Shown here: one piece after another, positions 34,742-46,730 of the stretch
Numbering within the stretch: position 1 is the first letter of the stretch
Layout of the letters: each line of letters opens with the position of its first letter
Assembly (NCBI RefSeq): GCF_000715075.1
Contig: NC_134100.1
Location: 33,214,042-33,278,041, forward strand
Length of the DNA: 64,000 nt
Direction of reading: 5' to 3'
DNA from: Nicotiana tabacum
Lineage: Eukaryota; Streptophyta; Magnoliopsida; Solanales; Solanaceae
The notes under the pieces: model-generated
Seen by the model: the letters and a program-made list of their open reading frames with translations, nothing else
The model's database searches: none
What the model was told of the DNA's origin: nothing
Made by a program: the position numbers and the translations under genes

Positions 34742-35305
34742 GTAGGCAAAACATCATCTTTTTTCTATCCGATTCGACTTTTCAATGCTTAATTATATAC
34801 GTTCGGGAAATAAGAAGAAATACTTGCTAGGATCAAAGTGCAATTTCCCAGCTAATTAAAATTTTATCATTCTTTTTGGAGTCTGATAAAATTAGCCCTA
34901 TAAAGTGGTTATCCCATGTATGGATGATAAATGGAACTAGGTATTCTTTTTTTCAACTTTGAGATGACATAAATATGTTCTAGAAGCAACCAAATTAAGT
35001 TTTGAATATATCACTTGCAATAATAAAAACATATTTTACAGACCATACATGGGAAAAAATTATATATTAACTCTAGTACTTGAGTTATTTTGCTTTAGTT
35101 TATTAACTTAGACTTTTATTTAACTAAATAGAGATAAATGAACGTAAAATGTACGAGAATAACACATCATGTATTTATTGCCTTTGACAGAGCGTTTTAA
35201 AAGAAAATTTCACATGATCTGTTAGCTAGTAATTAGATTGCCTAGGTTTAGTGTGTTAATTGTTGGAGAAGAAAAGTGATCAATCATTCAGACAAGTCAT
35301 AAATA
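34742..35305. other. AT-rich non-coding DNA
   Basis: No ORF of note, RNA gene or recognisable element end was found here. Confidence 0.6.
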
Positions 35306-36517
35306 TTATAGTGGATCTATATCGGGTTTCGGAATCAAAATACGGATCCGATGTCAACAAATCTAATATCAGTAAATTCTTAAAAATCATTAAGCTTTCA
35401 AACTTTTAATTTTTCATCAAAATTCCATATCTCAGGCTAGGGACCTCGGAATTCGATTCCGGGCATACGCCCAAGTCCCAAATCACGATACAGATCTACC
35501 GGAACTGTCAAAACACTGATCCGAGTCCGTTTTCTTAAAATGTTGACCAAAGTCAACTCAGTTGAGTTTTAAAACTCTATTTGACATTTTAATTCATTTT
35601 TCACATAAAACTTTCCGAAAAATTAACGGACTGTGCACGCAAGTCGAAGAATAATAAATAGTGCTTTTTGAGGTCTTAGAATACAGAATTAATTATTAAA
35701 TTTAAAGATGACATTTTGCATCATCACAGATCGGGTTTCGCACCGCAACGGATTTTATATGTGATTTTTGATTTTGATATGGTGAAATAAGGGAGGATTT
35801 TGTTTATACAGTGGGATCGGGTTGCGCGCTGCAACGGATCGTGTGTGTTGTACTCATTGTTGTTTTGTATTAGCTTTCAGTATTTTCATATTAGATTTTG
35901 AGAACTAATATTTTTGGATTTATTGATTTCGAGGATTTAGTTTGTTTTCATTAGTTAACTGCTTTGCCGTTATTTTCTGCTTTTCTTTCCTATTATTACT
36001 ATTATACAGCGTGTAGATTGATATAAGTGACACGCCTTAGTTTCGTTACTACTTCGTCGAGGCTAGATTCGACACTTATAGAGTACATGGGGTCGGTTGT
36101 ACTCATATTACACTCTGCACTTCTTGTGCAGATTTTGGAGTTGGTTTCAGCGACGGTCAGTAGATTGCTCAGATTCGGAGTTTTACGAAGACTTGAGGTA
36201 CAGCTGCACAACGTTCGCAGCCCTGAAGTCCCCCTCTACCTTACTCCAGTTGTTTATTCATTTCAGAGAGTTATATTTTTCATTCAGACTTTTATTTGTA
36301 GTACTCTAGTCGCTCGTGTACTTGTGACACCAGTTCTGGGATCGTATCTAGATATCATTGTTATTATAGTTTACTCACTCTATTTTAGTTTATTCAGATT
36401 CTTGGTTATTATTTAATTTGAACTGTTAAAAATGGCTAAAAACTATTTCTAACGTTGCTTGCCTAGCAAGTGAAATGTTAAGCGCCGATCCCGAGGGTAG
36501 GAATTTCGGGTCATGAC
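35306..36517 (+). repeat. Solo-LTR-like sequence, gypsy type
   Basis: It ends with CCCGAGGGTAGGAATTTCGGGTCATGACA, split here for clarity as CCCGAGGGTAGGAA and TTCGGGTCATGACA, the usual terminus of long gypsy LTRs in this window. Internal landmarks shared with other LTRs here are TAGAGTACATGGGGTCGGTTG, in shortened form, and GCACTTCTTGTGCAGATTTT. Two GGGTT(T/G)CGC(A/G)C(C/T)GCAACGGAT copies lie at about 35,732 and 35,820. The left boundary is not certain. Confidence 0.55.
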
Positions 36518-37700
36518 ATTTTTTTTCTTTGAATCTTGGCACAAAGTAACAAAAACAAACCAATTTGGCAGTATCAAAATGACCTTGTTACTTTCTTTAA
36601 TTTTTTGATTCTTTTTTATGCGATTATGAATTGAATCTTTTAGTATCAATCAACTTCTCCATTGATTACATACCATATTATTTTCGTATTACTAGGTGAC
36701 GAATATAATCCTAGAGTTACAGTGCGAAGACGTATTCGTTCCTAATTTTTCGTATACACGAGGGAATAGTAGTATTCCCGTTTAATACTACTAAGTCATG
36801 CTTTCAGGCTGAAAACCAATATGGAAATTATATTTTTCTGTTCTGAAAATTATTCTAGGATAAACCTTCTTCTTAATACAGTCAAACCTCTCTATAATAT
36901 CGTCGTTTGTTTCGAATATTTTTGGACGTTATACCGAAGTGCTGTTATAGAGAACATATATTTTAACATAACATAAAAATTGGTTCCGAAAAAGCTTGGC
37001 TTTTTTGTTCTCGTTTTCTTTCCCATATCTTTGCAGTTTTAGAGTATAATTCTGAAGGATTAAAATGATACGGTAGTATCAACTTAATGATCTTATTAAT
37101 TATTCAAATGTTGCTTTTGGCCCAAAATGGTATAAAATAAACTTAATCAGCATCAAGGGTAAATTCGTTCATTTGTACGTTAGTAATACTATTATAATTT
37201 TATGATAAAATTTGAACAATCTTTTCGATTCAGTTTATTTGTTTGAACATGTCAAGTGATGATATGATTTTTGTTTAAATAATTAGAAGCTTTGAGATCT
37301 TTGATATGATGAGGAAAATCAATTGCTTGCATAAGCCACTCATATGAATATAATTTTGAAGAATTCTGGCCACTTCAGACGAGTTGCATGAGGAAAAACT
37401 AGCTCGTAAAATTTTATGGTGATCTAAATATTTAAAAAAAATAAATAAATAAAAAAGCAGACGATTGTCTCCAATAATATCTTAAGCTCTCATTTATTAG
37501 AAATTAAATTAATACAGTACTTCTCTCTCCAAAATATTATAGTAAAGATCTGATTTGCCATAATGTAAGAATTAAGGAGAAAATCTCGTATCTGTTAATT
37601 TATGGACAAGAAAGATTGTAAGAATCAATATCAATATATCAATATAACCACTATAATTAAGGAAAAATCAAAGCGAACAATAAAATTACGGGATTATGAA
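36518..37700. other. Intergenic region upstream of the neprosin gene, with a MITE fragment
   Basis: It is AT-rich and non-coding. At about 36,883-37,010 lies part of a MITE (GTCAAACCTCTCTATAATA, GCTGTTATAGAGAACATAT, TTGGTTCCGAAAAAGCTTGG) whose relative sits in inverse orientation in intron 2 of the gene downstream. Nothing else is recognised. Confidence 0.65.
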
Positions 37701-37712
37701 TACCTGTCGATT

Positions 37713-37722
37713 CCTATATAAA
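37713..37722 (+). promoter_or_regulatory. TATA box of the neprosin gene
   Basis: CCTATATAAAG stands about 180 bases before the ATG. Transcription would start near 37,745. A leader intron from GTACTT (37,775) to TTTTCTAG (37,900) is plausible, placing the ATG one base into the second exon. Confidence 0.6.
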
Positions 37723-37901
37723 GTGTGTTATTCTTGTAGGACCAATCACTTTTCTAGTCCATTAAAGAAATCAGGTACTTCATTTCTTCTTTCTTAAATT
37801 TCTAATTATCATGTGCTATTTGCAGAATATTTCTCTTATTATAGTCAGCTTTATGTTTAGTTTGATCGTCTCTAATAATATCTTGTAAAAACTTTTCTAG
37901 G

Positions 37902-39814
37902 ATGGAAATCACAAGAATGCATCTATGCGTACTTGTACAGTTTTTGATTGCAGTTATGGCTTTTCTCAACTATGAAGTTGAGGGCTTATCAAAGAAGGAC
38001 AATGAAGAATTGGGGAGGCAACTAAAGCTTTTAAATAAGCCAGCAATCAAAACTATTAAGGTAGATTCTTATTCTTTCTTTTCATAGAGTTAAAAATTAT
38101 GTTACGAATAAAGAATAAATATTTAAAATCAATAACGAGCAATATTGTTTATTTTTGTAGACTGAATATGGAGATATTTATGACTGTGTGGATTTCTATC
38201 AACAACCGGCATTTGATCATCCCTTATTGAAGAATCATACTTATTATCCTCAGGTATGTCCATTTGGTCTATTGAACCTTGTTCAATTATCAATGTAAAG
38301 TCAGATGTCTCTATAACAACTATTCACTATAAAAGCCAAATTTCTTTAGAACCAATCTCCATGTTATGTTATAATATATGTTTTATATAATAACAATTCG
38401 CTATAACAATCAAAAAAATCTGGAACAAACGAGGCTGTTATAGAGATGTTTAACTATTTATTGTGAAAGTAAGAATAACTCCGAATTGAAATTTTGTCGT
38501 AGATGAAACCGTCTTTCTCCCTATTAAAGAGAGACAAAGAATCCTCAACATCCAATAGCTCCTTCAAAATGGGATTAAAAGATGGTGGTTGTCCAATGGG
38601 AACAGTTCCTATTAGAAGAACTACCAAAGAAGATCTCATTAGAGAAAGGAGATTTAATGCTAGTTATGCTCGTGGCACCTTTCATGTAAGCTGCTCCTTA
38701 ATTATAGGATACTATTTTTTATTATCGACACATATCTTGTTACTTATTTTGCTTTGAACATTTAGTTTGCTCTAGAACAAACATCAAATGACCCACGTAA
38801 CCAAATTTCGGGAGCTGGAACAACAGCTAGTATGTATAATCCAAAGGTTCTTCCGAACCAATGGAGTGCATCTGTCGTGAAGGTACAAAATGGTCGTGAC
38901 CAAATACAAGCTGGGTGGCGTGTAAGTAATATATATAAATTAACTTTGCTAGTGAAATTTCATCCCCTTTTGTTGCTTCTACACGATAGGAGTATAAAAA
39001 ATTGACAATGAATGTTATGTTTATTGATCTAGGTGGATCCAATTCTTTACGGTGATACTCATACTAGATTTTACTCATTATTCAAAGTAAGTCTTTTTTT
39101 TTTTTTGTTCATTCAATTAGTAAGTCATGCTTTAATAAAATTTCGTTATTCAAGATTAGTTAAATATGTTATATCACATAGGCAGGTACAACTCAATGCT
39201 TCAATACACGTTGCCCTGGATTTGTTATTGTGAATACGCAAATACCTTTGGACAAGGTGTTTAAGACTACCAGACCTGGAACCTTATTCGAGGAGACGTT
39301 CTTCATTGAACGGGTTAGATAAAAACCATATTGAACTCCTTTTTCCCATTTTCTCATTAAAAGAGTAATTAAGAGCGTAGTCATTTTTTAGTAGAACGTA
39401 GTACAATGTATGAACATAATCTTTTTATATACGATTTTGGAGCAGGATCTAAAGAATGGAAGATGGTGGCTACGATATGGTCCTGATTTTGCACAGATTG
39501 GTTTTTGGCCTCCCGAGCTTTTTACAGGATTAAAGGGTTTTGCATCACAAGCAGCATGGGGTGGAGAGACATTTAGTTCAGTGCCTACTTTCCCTCAAAT
39601 GGGTTCTGGCCGTATTCCTCTAGTTGTAAGTACCAATGAAGATGCATATTGTAGCAAAATTTCAATTCTGGATTCTGCTGGCAAAACTAAGGATCCCGGT
39701 CGATTATCAAGGTTTGAAGACGCCCACGCGCTATACCAAGTTGTTGATGAACCAGTTACCAATGAGGATTTTGGGCATACGGTCTTTTATGGGGGACCTG
39801 GTTCTGTCAAATAA
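37902..39814 (+). CDS. Neprosin-family (DUF239) secreted protein, seven coding exons
   Basis: The coding exons are 37,902-38,060, 38,161-38,253, 38,503-38,685, 38,766-38,921, 39,033-39,086, 39,182-39,313 and 39,446-39,814. All have GT-AG introns in phase 0 and give 381 residues without a stop. Residues 1-28 form a signal peptide (LCVLVQFLIAVMAFL), so it is secreted or vacuolar. Residues about 38-145 are the neprosin activation-peptide region (KTEYGDIYDCVDFYQQPAFDHP) and 146-380 the neprosin domain (ILYGDTHTRFYSLFK, CPGFVIVN, WWLRYG, AAWGGETFSS, MGSGRIP). Known family: glutamic endopeptidases, named from pitcher-plant neprosin, and many uncharacterised plant proteins. The length is normal. The motif usually EAGW is QAGW (Gln193). 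Intron 2 carries a MITE. Confidence 0.88.
38299..38454 (-). mobile_element. MITE in intron 2 of the neprosin gene
   Basis: The ends GATGTCTCTATAACAAC and GGCTGTTATAGAGATGTTTAAC, the second shortened in use to GCTGTTATAGAGATG, are inverted repeats. The interior (AAAAGCCAAATTTCTTTAGAA, shortened AAAGCCAAATTTC) is the reverse of the upstream fragment at 36,883-37,010. It is non-coding and spliced out with the intron. Confidence 0.75.
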
Positions 39815-39903
39815 ATGACATTTATGTTTGCCTAGAAAGTAAATTAGGAAATGATTTCCATTTACGTTACCCTTGTTCGCATCATGGTGTCGGTATAAAT
39901 AAA
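39810..39903 (+). terminator. Polyadenylation signals of the neprosin gene
   Basis: AATAAA overlaps the stop codon (39,810-39,815), and a second AATAAATGAC lies at about 39,896. The second is the more usual distance for plant 3' ends. Confidence 0.5.
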
Positions 39904-40814
39904 TGACAAAAGTAAGCTTTTGATGTATTTGCATTAGTGTTTATTTCTATTTTTATTCCCTATCCTTTCCTTTGATGCCATACTCAAGCTCGTTTATATA
40001 AGAAACACTCATATATATGATGGAACAACAGTACCTTAAGGAAATTTTATTAATACACAGGTGAAAAAAAAAGTTTGGAACATTTCGCACGTGAGTTTTC
40101 AGCAAGAAATCAGAGTAGAAATATATGCAATTGTTAAGTTGTCCTATTACGTCGATTTACTCATGTTCAAATTTCTTTCTTTACAAATAGACATCTCAAC
40201 TAACTTCACCTCCCACTAGCGATGGTATTTTATAGCTCAGTTCACCCAAACTTTGATAAATGGAAAAAAATATTGTCATTTTGCCTTAGTTGAAATTTAA
40301 AACTTACGACATCATGATTCTTATTATGCATATATAAAGGGCGGATCTATGTATATGATTCGGGGTGATACGTCGTCAAGGTGTCAGTGGCAAAGGTTCA
40401 TCTTTTCCTTTTGCTTGGCACCCGAAACCTCCAAATCCTGGATCCATCTCTGCATATATATCAGAGACGGTAAGATTTATAGGGATTGGGAAGAGGGCAT
40501 TAGCACTTAGCAGTAATAATGTATATAATCAAAATGGAAGAACTCTAGGAAAAGAAAGAATGATTTTAATAATGTTTTGTCCATAAAGACTCTTGACTAG
40601 CTAAATATATGCAGTATTCAAAATGTAGTCAAAATTGACATGTGGCTCCCAAACTGTCAAACGAACTCTCAATCATGTCGAGATTCTTTAATTATAATTT
40701 CACTTCCAAACGGTCATAAACATAACTTTTTCCTTCAAATAAGAGGAGGAAAATGAATTAGTTTGTGAAGGGACTAAATTGAATTGAAACTCATCTGTGA
40801 TTCCAGTTAAGACA
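39904..40814. other. AT-rich intergenic DNA
   Basis: No gene is recognised. A 73-codon ORF at 40,365-40,586 has no known domain. The sequence around it (GGGCGGATCTATGTATA to GGATCCATCTCTGC) may be a short MITE relic with weak inverted ends. Confidence 0.5.
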
Positions 40815-40819
40815 TTTTG

Positions 40820-42123
40820 CGTTGGGATATACTATTAACCATGCTGATTAGATATAGTATTGTGTTTATTCTTTATGGAATAATTATTTATTTGATTTAT
40901 TCAATTCAATAAATTACTATTTTAAATAGATCATTTGTTACATGTGTCTTTCAGTTATGTAGCGGACAATTTAGTGTATGGAGTCTTAGCTCATGCACAG
41001 AAGATTAAATTTTCGGTTCTCATAACTAATAAATTATGTTCATAATCGAAGATATTATTTGGCAAAATATCTTGATGATTGTAGCACAATATTAAAGTAT
41101 AATTTATCTTGATTATGAGAGTGATTTTACTCCGACTTTTTGTGCTAGTATGCTTAGTGTATATTGAACGGACCAAGTAGAGAAAAGATGTTATTGTACT
41201 GAATATATATATAAAATATTTTCTCTAATTCATTAAATCAGCTTATACTCCTAATCTTGATATAATTATTATGATCAATGTGATTTGTTTATTGTTTTGA
41301 TTTATCAAAAGGTACAACTATATTCGGTGTTAGTGTATGTCGAATAGATTGGACAATAACGAATATCATTTGTGAAATAATAATTAGTTGATAGAATCCA
41401 TGACTCGGTTTTGAGTTTGATGATACCCCTTTATGTAAGCTTATAAGTTTTCATGTGAAAACTCAGCCGATGGATTTTGTATCTGTCACATCAAATAGTT
41501 TAAGCGGAATTATAATGGATTTAATTAGTTGATTAAATTAAATTGTGAGTGATTTAATTTAATTAACTGCTATTTGTGATCTTACATGGGGAGTTAAAAT
41601 AAGTGTTAATAATTTTCGAAATTCATATTGAGGAGTTCAATTGCAGTTTTTTAGTGGAATAAACTGCAATTAATTATAGTAGGAATTAATTCATCCAAAT
41701 TTTCGAATTAATGCTATAATTGGTTGCCTCTTACTATTTATGTGGTCCCTGCTATACCTAGTAAAAACCTGGACTGGCTTGGGTAAAAAGTGACTCGGGA
41801 GAAAAATCATCTTGTAGATGCACAAGCAGAATCCTACACGTTTTTGAGCCCCCTTTTGGCTGAATTTCGGGTCTACATAAGGAAGACGTTTTTCACCCAA
41901 TAACTCACTCTTCAAAGTTGTATTGTTTTGCCCACTCAAAACAATTTCGTCCAAGGTCTTATTAGGAGCATAACAGAAGACTTCAGTCCTGGATTCTTGC
42001 TCTGTGGAGGACTTGTGCAACGTTTTCAAGAGGTTAGTGTTTCTAATCTCCGAATTATATAATTGTCTAGTTTACATGTTTGCAATACCTAAATTGTATG
42101 CTCGCTTCGCGGATGTTCTAACA
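40820..42123 (+). mobile_element. Solo LTR, 1304 bp, TSD TTTTG
   Basis: The interval starts CGTTGGGATATAC, most simply an ancestral TGTTGGG with T changed to C, and ends GGATGTTCTAACA. TTTTG flanks both sides (40,815-40,819 and 42,124-42,128). The TGTTGG...CTAACA termini fit a Ty1/copia-type LTR. There is no internal domain, so it is a solo LTR. Confidence 0.7.
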
Positions 42124-42399
42124 TTTTGCCCACTGGACTCAGTGTTTTGGACAAAGATTCGAACTCGGAAGTTCGATCTCGGTACGCCCAAGCTCCAGAA
42201 GACGCCATTGACATTGGATAAGGGCACAACGATGCTATCTAATTGCAAATGTTGATCATGATATGGCGGGGAGGGAACCTTGCCTGTGAGAAGCCAATGG
42301 TGTAGGGTCAGAAGATGTATTCGAAAATATGCTGTAATGTAAGGATTTGCCTCCAGTTGCCTAGTTATTGTTCTGTCGTACTCTAAAATTCATGGTTAT

Positions 42400-42607
42400 G
42401 ATTTCAGGTACAAATGATCCAAATGTCGTCCTGGGCCAAGAGCGACATCAAGCTGTGCTGGCATCACATTTTGCAGTAATGCAGTTCAGATTCTTGGTCC
42501 CTCTTTTGCTGGTTCATAGCCTTCGGAATTATCAACCAATGAGCTACATGATATTATACATCTTCTACAGAAATGCTATCCGTGTTTCTTTTTCTTATGA
42601 CTTGTAG
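42400..42607 (+). pseudogene. P4-ATPase (ALA1-like phospholipid flippase) fragment
   Basis: The frame reads GQERHQAVLASHFAVMQFRF, then FLVPLLLVHSLRNYQPMSYM and ILYIFYRNAI. This resembles the end of the catalytic region and first membrane segment after it in plant ALA1-type aminophospholipid flippases, where the pattern GQEGRQAV ... FAMxQFRFLVPLLLVHG is highly conserved. Just upstream an ATGATCCAAATG in another frame would match MIQM of the hinge motif, so a frameshift or deletion lies at about 42,425. No ATP-binding or phosphorylation site is present. A CAG before 42,412 could be an old splice acceptor. It is a gene fragment, not a functional pump. Confidence 0.75.
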
Positions 42608-43011
42608 CAACACTACCATACCATTCGTGATTTTGTATTCCATAAAAGTGATCAATCTCTCTAGTGTTTCTCACTATTTCTACACTTGGTAACTCAGACG
42701 CAATTCCCTGGAAAACATGCTTACGCATTAGCACTAAACCTTACTAAGTTTTAAAAAGAAACATAGCTTAAAATACTCTCTTGCTGGTTGGTGGCTCGTT
42801 AGAATATAGCTATAAAAGAGTTGTCACACCCCTTTTTTCGCTTAACCCGTTTAAAATAGATAAAAGGACTTTTAAGCTCAAAAGGATTTTCAAAATTGAA
42901 AACGGACAAAACTATTGTGTTTACAAGATTTACAAAGTCACCGCTTAACATTTGATTTCGGTGTGCCAAGTCACCGTTTTTCTAAAAAAAATTCCTTTTA
43001 AAACACACTTA

Positions 43012-43259
43012 CTCCCTCTGTTCCAATTTATGTGAATCTATTTGACTGGACACGGAGTTTAAGAAAAAATGAAGACTTAAAATTTATGGTCCTAAACAAG
43101 TCAGAAAGGAGTCTAGTACATTTGTGTGGTTATAAAAGCTTCTCATTAAGGGTAGAATTGAAAGTTTAAGCTAAATTATTTTCAAATTTATAAAGGGGTC
43201 ATTCTTTTTAGAACGGACTAAAAAGAAAAATAAGTTCACATAAACTGGAACGGAAGGAG
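43012..43259. mobile_element. Stowaway MITE, 248 bp
   Basis: The ends CTCCCTCTGTTCCAATTTAT and TAAACTGGAACGGAAGGAG are inverted repeats of the Stowaway (Tc1/mariner-derived) type, flanked by TA on both sides (43,010-43,011 and 43,260-43,261). Confidence 0.92.
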
Positions 43260-43570
43260 TAGACTCTAAAACCAGTTTGCACCAGAAATTCCGAGTAGGT
43301 GGTTCATTTGACTCGAGGAGAAGATGTTATCCATTCCCCCGAGTCCCGTAACTAGTACGGTTATGTACCTGATCTAGTTGGCTTTAAAAAGTAATCTAAT
43401 TGAGGTAAAGCACACACAAAAGAAAAATAATCACAATTAATTATCCTAAACTATGCTTCCATGAGAACGTCCGTCACAGCTTCCGATTAAATGGCACTAC
43501 AGGGCATTTCTCTGATTTAGAAATAATTACAAGCTCCTCGGCATTCCCCGGATAAAATAATAGACTAGGG

Positions 43571-43698
43571 GACGGCCTCTAACCTCAAATAAAAATAAAG
43601 AAAGACCTAAAGTTTGCCTACCCAAATGTTGACGGCCTCTAACCTCAAATAAAAATAAAGAAAGACCTAAAGTTTGCCTACCCAAATGTTGACGGCCT
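43571..43698. repeat. Exact 60-bp tandem duplication
   Basis: A 60-base unit beginning GACGGCCTCTAACCTC occurs twice with no mismatch (43,571-43,630 and 43,631-43,690), followed by GACGGCCT of a third copy. Confidence 0.95.
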
Positions 43699-45611
43699 AA
43701 CATGCTCTTGGCGATTAAGTAATAAAATAAATAATTAACATTATAAACTCAACTCCTTAATGTCCAACCCCACGACCCAATATCATTCATTCAAACAGTT
43801 TTGCATCCAACCAAAATCAAACATTTTGCAGATAAAGCATCAAAAACTAAAATGGAGAACGAAAGCAAGCAGAATGAAAGAAAAGGTGGACTCAAAGCAT
43901 GATGAGAGCTTCTAAATGGTCATTTAATCCTCTCCTGTACTCTTAATCTCATAGGAACGACCCATCCCCCACAGGACTAACCCTTATCTTTAAAGATATT
44001 TCTTCATTTAAAAACACCCGAGTCTGCCAGCACACATCATTAAAGAACATGAGAAACTCAGACAAGTTCAATACCTGACTTCTACCAATTTTGCAATTTC
44101 AGCTTTTCATGGAGCAACCAATTTATATTAACCATGACCATCATGTGACTTAGTAATCAGCAGAGATTCAGTTCATGTGAGACTTGATTATCACTAATGA
44201 TTTTAACAGAATCCAAAGGAATCAGCGTCTAAGCAGAACACCAACACATGTGCTATTGACCAAAGTTAATACAAATGCATTTTTCAGATTAGTAAAGTTA
44301 ATCAAACAGACTTGGACAGATGCATTCTTCACCAATCATTCAATTTATCTTCAAATATAAATTGAAACTTAAAAACTTTCCCGATGTAAGGATTTACTAC
44401 GGAATTCATATCGAGTAGCTAATATTCACAGTCGTCTCCGAGCTTTTGACACAAGAATTCAACCACCAATTGTTTCTCGCATTCACAGTTATAACGCCAA
44501 TTTACAAACAGGAAATAGGATCAAACTAATCAAGCCTCGAGAAAAGATGCTAATATATTCTAATAGGGGGAAGAGCAATCAGATAGAATTATCAGTTAGC
44601 ACATGGGATAAACAGAACAAAAGGCAGTAAATGTTTAGTTGATCAATCGCATTAATTCCTAAACCACGGACTTAACTCCTAAGCTTCAAACAAATATGGC
44701 ACTCGAACAGAGGCATCTAAAAACATTGTATCGAATCAAGCCAATCTTAAACAAAAGGGCAAGCGAATTTAGAGTACTAGGCGAGTGAACTAACTCATCA
44801 ACGGGCAGGAAAACTCAACTAATATTTCCAGCACTACTTCATGCTCAAACTGAGAAGAATAAATCAAACAACCAACATGAGTCGACTTTCAAGTTCCAGT
44901 GAGCAAGAACAGGCCTACATACAAATTAATCAGACATTATCGCTAACCAACATAGAGAAGCAGAATGAAACTGTAATAACAAGAAGGCATGGAAGTGATT
45001 CCATTTGAACCTAAGAAATATGCAGATATCCATCAAGTCATTACGAAGCGATCAAGGCGCATTAGCATAAAACTTTGCATTCATCAAAGAAACTAGTCAA
45101 GCGAACTCTAACAGTAACACGGCATGTCTCATCAATTAAGATTATCACACAATCAGATCGAACTTCAATCAACCATATTGGGGCTGGGCAGAATCGAAAC
45201 TGTAAGACATTTAAATACCAAGAGTAAAACAAAACATGTAATAGGAGACGTTTTCATACAAATTCAATACTATTTGAACCCCGCAAAAATCGGCTTCTAT
45301 TAACACTTGAATTCATTCAATTTTTACCCTAAGCTCTCATCATGCTTTAAATCAGCACCGAAAACAAAGATAGGGAAGGAAATGGACCTGAATGATGTTC
45401 AATCCGCTTGGTTAATCTTTTCTGAAACAAATACAAGCCAACTAAGTGACTCGAACTCGACCACAAGACTGAGATGGCCACAGGAACACTACCACGAACC
45501 ACGGATGGGAACCAACGGCCGACGGCGAACTCGAACGGACTCGCAAACTCCAATATTCAATCAAAAACCATCATTTTTGAAACCCAAAATCGAATGAAAG
45601 AAATTAAAATG

Positions 45612-45614
<3 letters not shown>

Positions 45615-45682
<68 letters not shown>
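45615..45682. repeat. (AT)34 microsatellite
   Basis: An uninterrupted AT run inside the LTR-like insertion. Confidence 0.95.
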
Positions 45683-45684
<2 letters not shown>

Positions 45685-46665
45685 CATTTTTCTGGAATTT
45701 TAACTAAAGTTTTAAAAAAAAAATGGAAATCCAAAGACAAACACTTCTTTTGAGCCCTAGCTTTTCACTCTAATTTTCCTCTCCATCTTTCTGTCTAAAA
45801 ATCGTGTCCAGACCCTATATCTCTAAACTTCTCCTTGTCCTTCAAGAAAATGAGCCGAAATCTCCTTTGTAGACGCGGTAGACGCGCACGTGATGAATGA
45901 AGGGCTCGGATTGATCAAGATCGATCCAATGCTCTTCACTCATCCCATACAAGCCTTCTAGAGGTTTCAGGAGAGACGAGGATGAGAGAATATTCGGTGT
46001 CAGAGTTAGTTAGGGTTAGGTCTACGTGGCAAAGACCAAAACGCGTGCCGGATTTGTGGATTTCCGGCGGGCTAGGGGCGGCGGCAGAGGGGGTTTGGAG
46101 AGGTGGGTGCGGCTGCTCTTAGAAAGTTAGGGTTTGGGTTTTGAGTTATAATTGAAGTTTTATATGATAGGGAAAAATTAATCTTGGCCAGTGGATTAAA
46201 ATGGAATGGGTGGCTGAGATTTTAATTAAAGGGGCTGTTGGGTTGATGGGTCGGGCGGATGATGGGCTGGATTTGGCCGAATTGGGCTCATGGATACCCG
46301 ACATTGGGCCTTCTTTGGATTATAAATCAAGACCATATCTTCCCCAAATCAATTCTCTTTCTCGAGAATAAAAATAATAATACTATCAAAACATATTAAT
46401 TAGTCTTAGTTAAGAAGAATAAACTATTAAAGTGAAGTACATATAAAATGAAAAAATATTTTTACTTGGATCTATACTGAAACGAAAAAAGAAATATGTT
46501 TTGTGTAAAATACCCACACACAAAGAATAGAAACTAATGCAGGAAATTGAGATCTATGTAGCTTCATTCACCATGGATGCAGAGACGTATGAGTCAAAAT
46601 AATCTCAAAAGGAAAGTGCAACTTTACATTAAATGGTATTAATCAAAACAAAGGGAACGAGGATT

Positions 46666-46675
46666 CTATATATAC
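46666..46675 (+). promoter_or_regulatory. TATA box of the RING-finger gene
   Basis: CTATATATAC lies about 350 bases before the likely start codon. The leader would hold an upstream ORF of 85 codons at 46,731-46,988. Confidence 0.5.
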
Positions 46676-46730
46676 TCAAGTTTATCAACTTTGCAAGGAG
46701 GATTTTCCTCGGCCAAAAGCTTGAAATTGA

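Larger units (their letters stand above)
42822..46500 (+). repeat. LTR-like insertion of the TGTCACACC family (3.7 kb, right end uncertain)
   Basis: It starts TGTCACACCCCTTTT and shares CAAGTCACCG(G/T)TTTT with the starts at 27,027, 50,709 and 51,153. No coding domain is present in it. It contains a Stowaway MITE, a 60-base perfect tandem duplication and an (AT)34 run. Towards the end are promoter-like and GC-richer parts (46,050-46,130). The right boundary, possibly near 46,500, was not established. Confidence 0.5.

Noticed and set aside
40365..40586. 73-codon ORF
   Set aside because: No domain, no promoter or splice structure, and probably within a small repeat.
45307..45597. 96-codon ORF in the LTR-like insertion
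   Set aside because: Non-conserved composition, no domain, located just before an AT microsatellite in repeat DNA.
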